DNA of 64,000 bases, taken from contig NW_026732368.1 of the NCBI RefSeq assembly GCF_028476545.1, positions 124,001 through 188,000 on the forward strand. The letters are read 5' to 3'. Every line of letters begins with the position of its first letter. The first letter of the stretch is position 1. The notes beneath the pieces were generated by a model. That model did not search any database. It was given only the letters and a program-made list of their open reading frames with translations, and was not told the origin of the DNA. The stretch is from Physella acuta. Lineage: Eukaryota; Mollusca; Gastropoda; Physidae. Positions 21,687-32,249 of this stretch are shown here, one piece after another. A program made the translations under genes and the position numbers.

Positions 21687-24192
21687 ACGGTCAAAGCCCG
21701 AAGTCGGCCAATGCTAGGATTGGCCGGCCAATCCGCGCATTGGCCAATATCGCCTCCCATAGGTCGGTCAAAGTCCGAAACTTTGCTTGATTTCGGCCTT
21801 TGGCCGGCCAATCCGCGGACTGGCCATGGTGGACCGGCCAAAGTCTGAAATAGCTCTTCATTTCGGCCTTTGGCCGGCCAGTCCGCGGACTGGCCATGGT
21901 GGACCGGCCAAAGTCTTAATTAGAAGATCATCTGGCTAGGGACGACCGGCCAAAGTCCGAATTAGAAAATCATTAGCAGATTTTGGGTTTTTTAATGCCG
22001 TAAGGATCATGAAATTTAGTCTTTATTGATTATTAATTAAAGTAAATGACAGAAACATTCAAATTTTTTATTGTACTATAGTCTCAATCAATCAATATTA
22101 TCATTTGTTACAACAAGTTGAACTTTTATGGCATTTAGAATTACATAGCAGCTTGTTATTTTTACACTTGCAGCGATTTGTTGTGCACTTGGTTGTGCAA
22201 TTACAGCGAGTGTAGCCTTGGCCCCCAGTCAATGATTGGGAAGATGCGATGGTTCGTAGTGATTTTTCCTCAGTGCCAACTGACGACAATAAGAGCAGTT
22301 TTAGCATACAGTTGTTTTAGAACACCATGTTCCGTTCCTAATTTGTAGAAACCGCCCTCGACGCTCATGACAACTGCAATCACGCTTCGGGGATCACTGC
22401 GACTTCTGTCAACATCTGGAACACGGATACGTACATTGTCACCCACTTCAGCATCTTTAAATTTTGTATTAGATGTTTTAAACATCTTAGTACCTTGATT
22501 TTGCAAGCCAGTATGAGCTGCTGACCTGTGTTCCATGATGTCTTGTTTGTTGTGACACAATCTGCAGGTAATGTTCCCTCCGTACCCTTCGTCTGCTTCA
22601 TTGGGTACTCCACAAATAGCATGGACATCTTTGCCACAGGATCCACAAGAATGAGCTGCACTACAATGTTTTTCACAAACTATACAGAATCTGTTGGCCA
22701 CATTATTGTCACGCAACTGGTCTGGACGTTCCGCCACGGCAGCAGATGTGTTAGCTGAGGATGTAGTTGCATTTATGGCAACCTCCATTTATTGTTCAAT
22801 ATTCTCAAGATCTTCCTCAGTAACTATTTTATTGAGAGCCTCTCTTGGTAGATTTGAAGTGCTAAGTCCCACTTTTGCTTTGCATCCAAACAAGGCTTCG
22901 TATGGTGATTGTTGGATTCCTTGATGAAAAGAACAATTTTTCATAAATTGAATGAATTTGAGACTCTCAGCCCAATGAGCTGATTCATTTGTTTGCATCC
23001 ATGTCATCAACATGTTTTGAACATCTTGGTTGGCACGTTCGACTGAACCTTGGCTTTGGCTATGCCTTGGTTTTCCGTGAACTAGTTTAAGTTCAGGCCA
23101 CATGTTCTTTAGTTCAGAAATAACTTGATTCACAAATTCTCTTCCATTATCTGATTGAAGCACACTTGGGGCACCAATAGTCGTGAAGATATCCAGCAGC
23201 TGGTAAGCAACCTCTTCTGCTGTTTTCGTTTCCAAAGCTCGCAACAATATGAACTTGGTTAAATGATCCTGGTAACTGAGTATAAACTTATATTTGCCGT
23301 CTGGGTTACTGCAAATCAATAAGATCTACTTGGCATCTTGAGTTAAATTCTTTAAATATCAAAGGTTTGGAAACAAGACCTTTCTTGGGATTAGACAATT
23401 TTGTCTGACAAGGCTTGCACAACCGAAGATACATAGTAATGATTTCTTTGGTGATATTTTTGTACTTTCTCTTGATCTCTTTTTCCATCCTTGTGCGACC
23501 TCCATGTCCGATTTTCAAGTGAGTTTCATTGATCAAGTCGAACAACTCTTCTGAGTGCACGTAGTACAAAATAGCACCATTGTCTTCTGTTAGTGGTACA
23601 ATAAGTTTTTCTTTACCGTCAACTTCAATAACATCATATTTGTTTAGTCGACGATAGTCAACAGTTTTTTTTTTGTCTGCTTTGCTTTAGCCTGTTTAAC
23701 GTGATTGTCTCACCTCGTCATCATGGAGGAGGCTGTCACATACAGTTGTAGCCCATTTATGGAAACTAACATGGGTTTACAATTTTTTTCTTTTGACATC
23801 CATCTGCTATGTCTGTCTCATGGTCTGAAGGCCCTTTTGATCCATGTCGCCTTGCATATAGAATGCTATACAAACAAGAGCTAAACAATACGTTACTCAC
23901 AATGAAACCGCACCCAGAATAATGAAAACGCGATCATAACTTAGTCTAGATAGAACATTGGCCAGGACATCTTGGCCAATGCGCGCATTGGCCGGCCAAT
24001 GTACAAAATACGCTGTCAAGTTTCAGCACTTCGGACTTTGGCCAGTACGTCCCGGCCAGTGCGCGCATTGGCCGGCCAATGTACGAAATACGATCTTAGT
24101 TTTAAGTTCTTCGGGCTTTGGCCAAGAGAGCCGGCCAATCCGCGCATTGGCCGGCCAATCCGGGGTTTGGCCGCACTTCGGGCTTTGACCGT

Positions 24193-24196
<4 letters not shown>
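21683..24196 (-). mobile_element. Ginger-like (KRBA2/SCAND3-type integrase) DNA transposon, broken, 2514 bp
   Basis: Exact inverted ends TGTTACGGTCAAAGCCCGAA at 21683 and its complement ending at 24196 begin TGT and end ACA. The flank TATA on both sides fits a 4-bp target duplication, although the AT microsatellite makes this unprovable. Between the ends lies one transposase-type reading region on the minus strand. Both subterminal regions (21683-21960 and 23957-24196) are packed with palindromic TTGGCCGGCCAAT and GCGCGCATTGGCC modules, several times per side; these are plausible transposase-binding sites. This is a cut-and-paste element without capsid or LTRs. The coding part has about three breaks, so this copy is probably not autonomous. 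Confidence 0.88.
22101..23720 (-). pseudogene. Integrase-type transposase of the Ginger-like element, broken
   Basis: In order: a start region YRRLNKYDVIEVDGKEKLIV; an HHCC zinc-binding segment (HLKIGHGG ... CKPCQ); a DDE integrase core with VDLIDLQ, QSDNGREFVNQ and SVERANQD supplying the D, D and E; a zinc-binding RFCIVCEKHCSAAHSCGSCG domain; and a C-terminal CNCTTKCTTNRCKCKNNKLLC cysteine cluster. This domain order is known from KRAB-A domain-containing protein 2 and SCAND3-like proteins and their Ginger-type transposon relatives. The frame is interrupted about three times, so it is a decayed copy. It lies entirely within the terminal inverted repeats. Confidence 0.88.
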
Positions 24197-24252
<56 letters not shown>

Positions 24253-24270
24253 CACACATACATATACATA
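24197..24270. repeat. (AT)n microsatellite, right of transposon
   Basis: Continuation of the TA tract after the right inverted end, degrading into ACATACACACATACATATAC. Confidence 0.93.
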
Positions 24271-24799
24271 TATATATTAATATTGTTAATGGGAAAACTT
24301 GCCTGTAGTGTTCCCATTTATTAAAAATGTTCTATTTTATTGTTTTTTTCTGGACTTTTTTTTGTTACAATTTCAGTTTACTTTTTATAAGTGTTTGAAA
24401 AACATATTAACAATGTAAAGTGGGTGTTATTTTTTTTTAACGTTTGGTCTATTCAACTGTAAAATAGGCAATTCGTTAGTCATGTTTTAACAGGCATTCC
24501 ATATTTTAAAGCTGAGTTGCATGTGATAATGTACACTTCCGTCCACTATGTATTAATTTACTACTTTTACTTCAGCAGTTTGACCTATTAGAATCACATC
24601 TGCCAGTGATAATTTGATCTGTTTATAATTTTAGCATTTTAATTTAATTAACTTCTTTGATCCACACAAGATACATGACTACAATGATTTTTATTTTATT
24701 TGAGACAATTCTATAAGATATTAGGCCTATACTTTGTTTACTATTGTATGGAGAATGATTATTTAAAATGGGTTTTATCATGTTTGAAATGTGTTTGTT

Positions 24800-24985
24800 A
24801 CATACATGTAAGTTTATAGTAACCTGTTTTACAGATGATATTTCTTACATACATGTAAGTTTATAGTAACCTGTTTTACAGATGATATTTCTTACATACA
24901 TGTAAGTTTATAGTATCCTGTTTTACAGATATTTCTTACATACATGTAAGTGTATAGTATCCTGTTTTACAGATGATATTTCTTT
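24800..24985. repeat. About 47-bp tandem repeat, four copies
   Basis: Unit ACATACATGTAAGTTTATAG followed by TAACCTGTTTTACAGATGATATTTCTT. Each unit contains both a donor-like GTAAGT and an acceptor-like TGTTTTACAG, though no gene is recognised here. Confidence 0.93.
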
Positions 24986-25414
24986 GTTTTAGCCATGTGT
25001 ATGTTTGCTGTATGCATGTAAGTTTGTAGCCTATTCTTTCAAAAGCTACAATATCTTAGTTTTTATTTTTAACCATTTGTGTGTTTGGCGGTGTGATAAA
25101 TATTGCAACTCGTAACTAAATCTAGTTCCAAGAAATAAAATATTTATTAATATCTAATTAAACTTATAATTTTTTAAGGTTTGCCATATAAATACCTGAT
25201 GGTTTTAATTTTTCTTAAAGTACTCTATTATGTACTGTGTTTCTAACCAATATCAATACTGATTGATTTTTTTTTTAAAAACTGAAACGGTAGAGAGAGG
25301 GGGGGAAAATAACCATAAAATAAAAAAATACAAGTTTATAAAAAAAAAAGAAAAAATTTCATAATTTTTTTTTTAAGAAACTTAAATTAAAATACATGTT
25401 GTACAGCTTTCCTA

Positions 25415-25570
25415 TTGGGGGACCAAATGGTGCAGAGGCTAGTGACCAAGCTCCATAAACAAGAAGTGGTGGGATCAATACCCTGGAAGAAACAAGCAAG
25501 CAAGAAAAAGCATGAGGCAAAGCAGGCAAAACACCAGGCAGGCAGCAAACACACCCCCCCCCCTCCACAC
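25415..25570 (+). mobile_element. tRNA-derived SINE of a second family
   Basis: A head reading GGGGGACCAAATGGTGCAGA, then GGCTAGTGACC (A-box like) and TGGGATCAATACCCTGG (B-box like), is followed by a repetitive AAGCAAGCAAG body and poly-C. Length and promoter spacing fit a tRNA-derived SINE; no other copy was noticed in this window. Confidence 0.5.
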
Positions 25571-26649
25571 CCACATGCTAAACCAACATAACAATGACAA
25601 GAACCAAAATTTGTATAAACAAATTGCTGTTTAATTTTCATATCTTTTTCTTAAAACAAACACTGTAAATATGAAATGTGGAGTGTTTTATAAATAAAGT
25701 TTTTCTTCAGTGTCTAGAAGTTCTGGCAGTTTAAAATAATGTGTATAGAGTAGGAAGAAAAGATGAAATAGGTTTTGTACAAAAACCTGCAGATGAATAT
25801 TTTTATTTGATTGTATATTCTAAAACATGCATATTTGATTGCAACACACACACATTTTAAAAGCATATGAAAAACTTTTTTAAAAATAAAATATCAAGAG
25901 AAAAACACCCAGCTTTTTACAATGAAAATTTAGACATTTCCTTTTAATGTAGTAACAAAATAAATAGGGGGAAAAATATGCACATTTTGCCAATACAAAC
26001 CATTAGCTTTCAAAATTTATTAGCTACATGATATTGTCAAACATTTACCCCTGCTGCAGGCCCCCCCCCCCATTCAATTAACCCCATTTTCATCCTCAGC
26101 AAGGTTTACATAATGCACAATACCTACTCAACTTACTGTTTTCAGACTTGTATACTAACTCAATCATCCATTTTAGTTCTTCTTTTTCTAAGTTTGCATC
26201 AAGCACTCACACAACTTAACTCATTTAATGTGGGCTGCCTTATTAAAATGTTAGTGTAATAAACTGATTTTATGAGAGACTTTAATTTGATGCAAAAAAT
26301 AACAAAGGCATAATATGCTCATAATATTCAGAATGCTGATTTAAAAAGTGACTTTTTTTAAAAACATTATCCAATACATTTAATAAAACTAATTGCTATG
26401 TACATGTAAAAGTTAGATAAATTGTAATAATCTATTGGAATGCTAAGAAATTGCTTATCTTATTAAAAAATAAACCGGAATTTAAGTTAAAAGAAAAAAA
26501 CTAAGTCTATTTTCACTGAAATAAAAATCTTAACAATAGAAATAAATGTTCAATTTGTATACTAGTAAACACATCATATATCAAGGGAGATTATAAAACA
26601 ACTAATTGATGCACCTGGAACATTAAAAAGTGAAGTGAGATAAACCATT
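25571..26649. other. AT-rich intergenic or 3' UTR of the copine-A gene
   Basis: Contains poly-C at 26060-26070. A TTTATT at 26016-26021 would give AATAAA on the minus strand, a possible poly(A) signal for the copine-A gene about 630 bp after its stop. No coding exon is seen. Confidence 0.4.
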
Positions 26650-26814
26650 TTACAAGAGTTGGAGTCTTTTGATGGCTTTAAACTGGTCAGGAATTTCTTT
26701 CAATGCATGTAGAGCAAACGACGCATTTGGGTTGGAGACACCAGTTATAGCAGCAGCGTAGTCAACAAAGTGGAAATTGTCAAAGTTTCTAATGGGCAGT
26801 TTTTCATCAAATTC
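26650..26814 (-). CDS. Copine-A exon 8, C-terminus
   Basis: Acceptor TTTAATTTCAG. Encodes [20 protein letters not shown] and [20 protein letters not shown], then LL and [12 protein letters not shown] and ALKEIPDQ(F/Y) are the usual copine A-domain end. Confidence 0.93.
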   Translation of the reverse strand, partial: EFDEKLPIRNFDNFHFVDYAAAITGVSNPNASFALHALKEIPDQFKAIKRLQLL

Positions 26815-29800
26815 CTGAAATTAAATAAACTAGTTGCTTCATGTTTGTTAAACAACAAAGTCATAGCCAAATTAAAAAATGCTTATTTTGTGGAGTAATT
26901 TCTCTGCAAAGCTCTCTATAACTTAATAATTATTTTGAAGATGATCTCTTTAAAAAAGCTACGCGTTCCATTTTTTGTGCTAAAGTACATAATCTTTTTT
27001 CTAATTTCATAAACCAAATAAAATTCTGACAAAATTGTGACATTCAGATTTCCAAATATTCCATGACTCTTTAAAAAAATTTTTTACACTTAACCACATC
27101 GCACTACATAAGGCAGTATTGTGCTTAGGCTTTATTCCATAGGTTTCTTAAAAATGTTTGTTTTATAATACCAACATTTAATTTAGTAACTGACCTTCAT
27201 GGTATCCCATGGTCCATCGCCCACACCAACTGTGATTATGGATAATGGGTAATTAGATGCTTCAACAATGGCTTCTATAGTAGCTCTTTCATTGGTCACT
27301 TGCCCATCAGCAACAATAACCAAAATGTGATACTATAAAAATAAGCGGAACAAAAATTTAGAATAAAGAAAAAATATTTTTACAGCAAAAAAAAATTTGT
27401 TGCCACTTCTTAGGAATGAAATGGCCAAGTAAACAATTAAGAAATACACAAAATAAACAATGAATTGATTTAATCAAATAAGATTCATTTCATTTGTGTT
27501 TATCTTGTCATTGCAATTCTTTTTCTTAAAAGGAGTGGGAAAAGATATTTTGCTTTCTAAAGAGGAAAGTTGATTATCTAATTAAATGTAGACTCCGTAA
27601 ACAACACTTACGGATCTGGTTTCTTTAACTATATCAATAGCTTGGCGGATAAGTGGTGCAAAATTGGTAGGGCCACCCAGGCGAACTTTTGGTGTTAACT
27701 GGTTGTAAATCTCAAGCACCTCTTTAAAGCCTGCAGGAATTCCCTGTGGATTACAATGTTATACATTTAATATAGAAATATTTTTTTTGTTCAGTGGATT
27801 TTTTTGTTCAGTGGATTTTTTCCAGGATTGTAGAATTGTATTGGGTTCTTTATGCAGGATTATAGAATTGTATTGGGTTCTAAGGCAGGATTATAGAATT
27901 GTATTGGGTTATAAGGTAAACTTAACATCATTTTCAACAGATAACCCTTTTAAGTCCAACCTTTTGTTAGCACTATTCTGCCACATGGAATCAAAGTGAA
28001 ATAACTCGTTTTAATTTCAATATGCTTTTTGATTAAAAAAATAGAATTATTAGATTGGGAATAAATTCACTTTAAGCTTTCAATAAATTTGATGTTTTAA
28101 AAAAATATTTTATTAAATGCCTTATTTATTTTTAAATCTCATTCTTTCTAAATGTATAAATTCACTGATAGAAATTAGAAATCAAAATAAAACTTGAGAA
28201 ATCAGTTGAAAAAAATAGCCACAAAAGATTTCAAACTACTATGCATTAACAATGCATATGTTATAAATCAATACATTTAGTGAGAAAGACTTGTAAGTTT
28301 AGTCTAGAATGAAAATTGTCCAAGGATTTAAGGTAAAATACAAGTTTTTCTGCACTTAGTGAGATAAATCAAGGGTAACTTACATCAGGTTTGAGTGCAA
28401 ACACTGAGCGATCCTTAGTATAGGCATCTCCAAAACCAAAGGCTGGAATAGCTCCATCACTATCGAAAGGCTCCAAAGTTTCACCAAGTGCACAAATAAC
28501 CTAAATACACAACAACAAATCATTAAATTATTTCTCAAGCTGCAAAGATCTTACACTACATACTAATTACATTTAAATTAACACAATAATGCTATATTAC
28601 AAGTCAATTAATATATACTTAAGGTTAAACTATTTTTTTACTCACACTTTGGTAAGGGTTGAGGATTTTATCACTGATGTCATGAAGACATTTCCCCCCA
28701 AATGTTTTTTTACCTTGGAGATAATTAGATCCAGTATAATCGATACCTGAAATAAAAAAATAATATCAATTAAACTCAGAATGACCTTAAAAAACGAGAA
28801 ATTTTTCAAATAACAATGATTCAGAATAATTAACAAAAATAATTCAATTTTAAATATGAGAAACCTAGAAAGTCTATGTTTTTAAAAAGGAAGCATCTAA
28901 AAAAATAACCATTTAAAAGAAATCTATATTGTGTCTGGAATATTCAAACGACATCTGCTCCCTCCTTACCAAATATTAAATTGCAGTTTTCTAAACCAGC
29001 TTTAGCAATAACAGCACTGACTTCATCAAGGGATTTAATCTCACTAGCAACCTGAAATGATAAACCATAGATTCATAGTTTGTTTGCTTTTATAAAAAAA
29101 AAAACATAGCATGACAAAGATTTTAATAAACTAGGGCTATTAAATTTTGAAAATTTCATTACTCTGTACAAAATCATACTGCATGGTATTTCATTGAAAC
29201 TTGCTCTACTAAAGCTTTAATCCGAAATATAATTCTTATCTCTATGGTAAGGGGTCAATCATTTATAACATCCACACAAACTCTCAATTTTAGACTGCCT
29301 CTCGACCCTCCCCATATGCACTAAAATTCAATAGTAATATCAAAAAGTTTACTTTGATATAGCTACTAATTCAGTATAAAGTATTGTATAAGTGTATGAT
29401 GCGACAATAATTGCATAGTAATTCATTTTAATTGGTATTATCTTCTTTCAAAAACTGATATCTTATGTTGAATCTAGGACGAGAATGTATTGAGAAAACA
29501 AATAAAATGATATTAATATTAAGGGCTTGTTTCATTATAAGCAGATTTGTTCTATTTGTGAACAAAAAACTGACATTAATATTAATTTTTACATGGAAAG
29601 AAAAGCTTTTAAAGTGTAATTTTCTGTAAAAACTTGATTTAAATTTTAATATATTTTTTCCCTATTGTAAACAAAAGCTTACCTTCTGCACTGACTCTGC
29701 TTTAAACAGTTCATACAAAGTTTCCGCCCGCTGTGTTTGAGCAAATAAACTTTTCTGTTTCCTTGTCTTGATGGTTTCTTCCTTTACTTCAGATATTAAC

Positions 29801-32249
29801 CTCCTTTCTTCAGATGCAGGCAAATCTAGATAGGATAGAAGAGTTGGAATTGTATTTAAAAACCTGCTTAAAAGGGGAAAAAATTTAGAAAAATTATTAA
29901 GCCAGAATTTTTTAAATCTTTAGGCAGCATATATTTGCATTAAAGAATATACATTTATTTCCACTTTTTTTTAAATTTTATTTAAATTTCTAATACAGTA
30001 AAAAAAAAACAACACAAAATAGGCTACTTTCCACTAATACCTAAAATATTGAAAATAGAGAAACAGCTGCTGTAAATTGATACTTTAATTCAGCCATATA
30101 TCTGGTCTAAATGTATTGTAACCTTACTTTGAACTGAATAAAAACGTGTCCAGAGTTTCTTCCAGGCATCTCTCCGGGGTGTCGAAGCCCCCCCCCCCCC
30201 CCGTAAAATTTTTACCGCCCCCCCCCCAGAACGAAATGAAATTTATATAATTTATATAGAAAATATATACTTTTAACAGTGTCCGCCCCCTGGAAAAAAG
30301 TCTATGTCTTCTGCATATTTCTACTTTTTGGTTGGCCAAAATAAAATCTATTTGATATTATTTAGGCCAACATAGGTATAGCTGAGCGTAAGTCTTACAC
30401 TCATAGGCCTACAACTTAGCATCTATATTTAGTAAAAACATAATTATAATTAGACTAGATCTGGGTAATAAGAAATTTAAGGAATGGTTAAAATGTTTAT
30501 TTTAGCTATAGTCACAACTATAGGGATTCTATAGTACTTTATTTTTATACACTTTCCTCCCAATGATCACAGCTAGGTTCTCTATATTCCCTCCCTTAAC
30601 TCAAAATGACATTACACTTCTGTCTCCCCTCTATTTTTTAAATATAATGTGGGTAAAGATTAAGTTAGGTTTATTGTTCAATTTTATATCAATTTGTGAA
30701 TAAAACTTTTAATAATGCAAAAGTTAATCGAAGTGTCTATTCCCAGTTGACTAGCAATAGCCATATTAGGGCTATTCACAGTCATGAATGTTTTTGATAG
30801 ATGTTATGTTAAAAACACAAAATTAAGCATGAAGTTGTGTGGTCGAATGGAAATGGGGGTGACCGGAAGATGTGGGTTCGAACACATCAGATGCCTTTTC
30901 TTTTGAGTTATTCCCCTATCATCAAAATTTCATTTTTTCCCATTGTTCATGAAAGGGTTTTGTTTGTTAATTTTTTAATCGTTTGTGCCAAAAAAATTTT
31001 AAAAAAAAAACCTGTCCCTTAGATTTTTGCTAAGAGAAAACAACTTGAGAAAAGTGTGATGGAAACGGTGAATTATAGTCAGTTTCTTCCAGGCATCTCT
31101 TCGGGGGGGGGCTCTGCCTCCCCCCCCCCTGAAGAAGGTCTACCACCCCACCCCTTCCTCGAACGAGATAAGAGTTTATAATTTTTTATATAGTAAACAT
31201 ATACTTTTACTAGACACCCCCCCCTCCCTCTAGAGAAGAAACACTGATTATAGTTGATTAAAAGTTAAAAGAGACTTCCTATTTCACCTGATATTTGTTC
31301 TATGTGAATTTTAAATGGTAATCAACAGTTGTAAAGTAATGCAAACTACAAACTACTTAAAATCTGCTTACTTTAATTAATAATTAGTGCAACAAAACAG
31401 TCTAAATTTTAAAAATTGTCTACAATACTCTACCTAGAAATCTACAACCTACAGATCTATTGTATTCAAGAGTCTAGCGTCCAGATCTAGATCTATAAAT
31501 CTATATAGATCTTAATCTATATTTAGTATTATTTAGATAGATGCTCGTTCTTTCCCTTTTTTTCCTGAATGATGCTAGGCTAATTTCATTTTTGTATTAA
31601 ACCTAACTAACTAGATTGTAGATCTGTTTACTAACTAAACGAGTGAATGCGTAAATTTAGACGACTAGAATCTATGGACAGATACTGGTTTCAGATAATA
31701 TAGACTCTTCCATAAAATAGGTGTGTTGGGTTGTTAGTAGTATTGTAATCTCGACTAATTTTATGATTAGAAATTAGGTTTAGGCATATGGTAGGACCCA
31801 GGGTTACGGTTAGGTGAAATACTAGTGAAATAGGTAGGTAGTTAGTTACTATAGTATTAGTTACTTAGTAGATCTAGTTAGGTACTACCTACATCTGGGT
31901 AGTGTAGGGCGTAGGGACAGGGTTAGCATTGACATTGGCCAGCCATGTGTGTATTTTAAATAAGTAGATCTAGATCTAGATATTCTCCCAAATCCATATT
32001 AAAAGCTTAATTTTTTTTTTTAAATGTAGGCCAACATTTCATTTAAACATGTCACATTCTATAGGAAAGGTCCATACATTCCTAAATCTAGAATCTAGAT
32101 TAGATACAGATCTGGTCTTGATCCGAGTTTAAGTTTTAGATCTACACACCTTTTCTGCCAGGTACTGTTCTGCGTTTTTTCATACAGTACAAAAGCAGTA
32201 CCAGCACTATAACTGCTGCTAAAACTAACGAAACAAAATCTGCTTCCAT
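26650..32249 (-). CDS. Membrane-anchored copine-type von Willebrand A domain protein, complete, 325 aa
   Basis: Eight exons (32150-32249, 29683-29825, 28970-29051, 28646-28746, 28384-28500, 27612-27743, 27195-27332, 26650-26814) sum to 978 bp with consistent phase. Residues 1-33 hold a hydrophobic segment [16 protein letters not shown] followed by KKRR, a likely signal anchor with the rest cytosolic. Residues about 90-310 are a copine A domain: [12 protein letters not shown] (MIDAS D-x-T-x-S), [30 protein letters not shown] (MIDAS threonine) and [11 protein letters not shown] (MIDAS aspartate). The A domain of copines and plant RGLG ubiquitin ligases is known to bind Mg or Mn and protein partners. 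This protein has neither the two C2 domains of copines nor the RING finger of RGLG. The role is therefore inferred as a membrane-tethered adaptor; the binding partner is unknown. Confidence 0.9.
27195..27332 (-). CDS. Copine-A exon 7
   Basis: Acceptor TTTTATAG, donor GTCAGT. Encodes [20 protein letters not shown] and [18 protein letters not shown]; the ADGQVTN aspartate completes the metal site. Confidence 0.93.
27612..27743 (-). CDS. Copine-A exon 6: MIDAS threonine
   Basis: Acceptor TAATCCACAG, donor GTAAGT. Encodes [20 protein letters not shown] and [20 protein letters not shown]. About 80 bp upstream, in gene sense, is a 33-bp repeat. Confidence 0.93.
27818..27920. repeat. 33-bp tandem repeat, three copies, in intron 5-6
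   Basis: Unit GGATTATAGAATTGTATTGG plus GTTCTAAGGCA. It lies about 80 bp upstream, in gene sense, of copine-A exon 6; resemblance to that acceptor is only slight. Confidence 0.88.
28384..28500 (-). CDS. Copine-A exon 5
   Basis: Acceptor GTATTTAG, donor GTAAGT. Encodes [20 protein letters not shown] and [20 protein letters not shown](D/E)[11 protein letters not shown] is diagnostic of copine A domains. Confidence 0.93.
28646..28746 (-). CDS. Copine-A exon 4: MIDAS motif
   Basis: Acceptor TTTATTTCAG, donor GTGAGT. Encodes [20 protein letters not shown] and [19 protein letters not shown] is the metal-binding D-x-T-x-S. Confidence 0.93.
28970..29051 (-). CDS. Copine-A exon 3
   Basis: Acceptor ATCATTTCAG, donor GTAAGG. 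Encodes [20 protein letters not shown] and ENCNLIFG, leading into the first A-domain strand. Confidence 0.9.
29683..29825 (-). CDS. Copine-A exon 2: charged linker
   Basis: Acceptor TATCCTATCTAG, donor GTAAGC. Encodes [20 protein letters not shown] and [13 protein letters not shown], a Lys/Glu-rich, probably helical linker between membrane and A domain. Confidence 0.9.
30151..30310. mobile_element. Poly-G hAT-type MITE copy, right end degraded
   Basis: Begins CAGAGTTTCTTCCAGGCATC and shares the interior ATTTATATAGAAAATATATA and long C tracts with 35330-35472 and 45591-45809. The right end (GTCCGCCCCCTGG) is eroded and no target duplication is visible. Confidence 0.6.
30830..30905 (+). repeat. 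tRNA-like SINE head
   Basis: GTGTGGTCGAATGGAAATGG resembles an A box and GATGTGGGTTCGAACACATC a B box at tRNA spacing. No cloverleaf with paired acceptor stem is evident, so a SINE head or tRNA pseudogene is likelier than a functional tRNA. Confidence 0.45.
31080..31246. mobile_element. 167-bp hAT-type MITE with exact 8-bp target duplication
   Basis: Ends CAGTTTCTTCCAGGCATCTC and, at the right, AGAGAAGAAACACTG. Flanked on both sides by ATTATAGT (31072-31079 and 31247-31254). Interior of G and C runs. Confidence 0.85.
32150..32249 (-). CDS. Copine-A exon 1: start and membrane anchor
   Basis: ATG at 32249-32247 begins [20 protein letters not shown] then [13 protein letters not shown]. Donor GTGTGT. 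This start is chosen because the upstream minus-strand sequence gives no open continuation and the anchor plus basic stop-transfer pattern follows at once. Confidence 0.85.

Larger units (their letters stand above)
29826..32149 (-). other. Copine-A intron 1, rich in AGATCTA palindromes
   Basis: A 2.3-kb intron holding the two MITE copies (30151, 31080) and a tRNA-like head (30835). Many AGATCTA and AGGCCTA words occur, especially 31400-32150. No coding exon seen. Confidence 0.6.

Noticed and set aside
21683-24196. LTR retroelement, because of the integrase core
   Set aside because: Ends are inverted, not direct, repeats; there is no reverse transcriptase, protease or capsid; the domain order is that of Ginger/KRBA2-type DNA transposons.
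24016-24324. Tyr-Ile repeat peptides near the transposon ends and at other AT tracts
   Set aside because: Translation of (AT)n microsatellites; the same is true at 37279, 38052 and 42200.
30830-30905. Functional tRNA gene
   Set aside because: A-box and B-box-like words are present, but no paired acceptor stem or clear anticodon arm; kept only as a SINE-like head.
26650-32249. Integrin alpha or matrilin A domain
   Set aside because: [24 protein letters not shown] and the FDNFHFVDY ending are specific to the copine/RGLG type.
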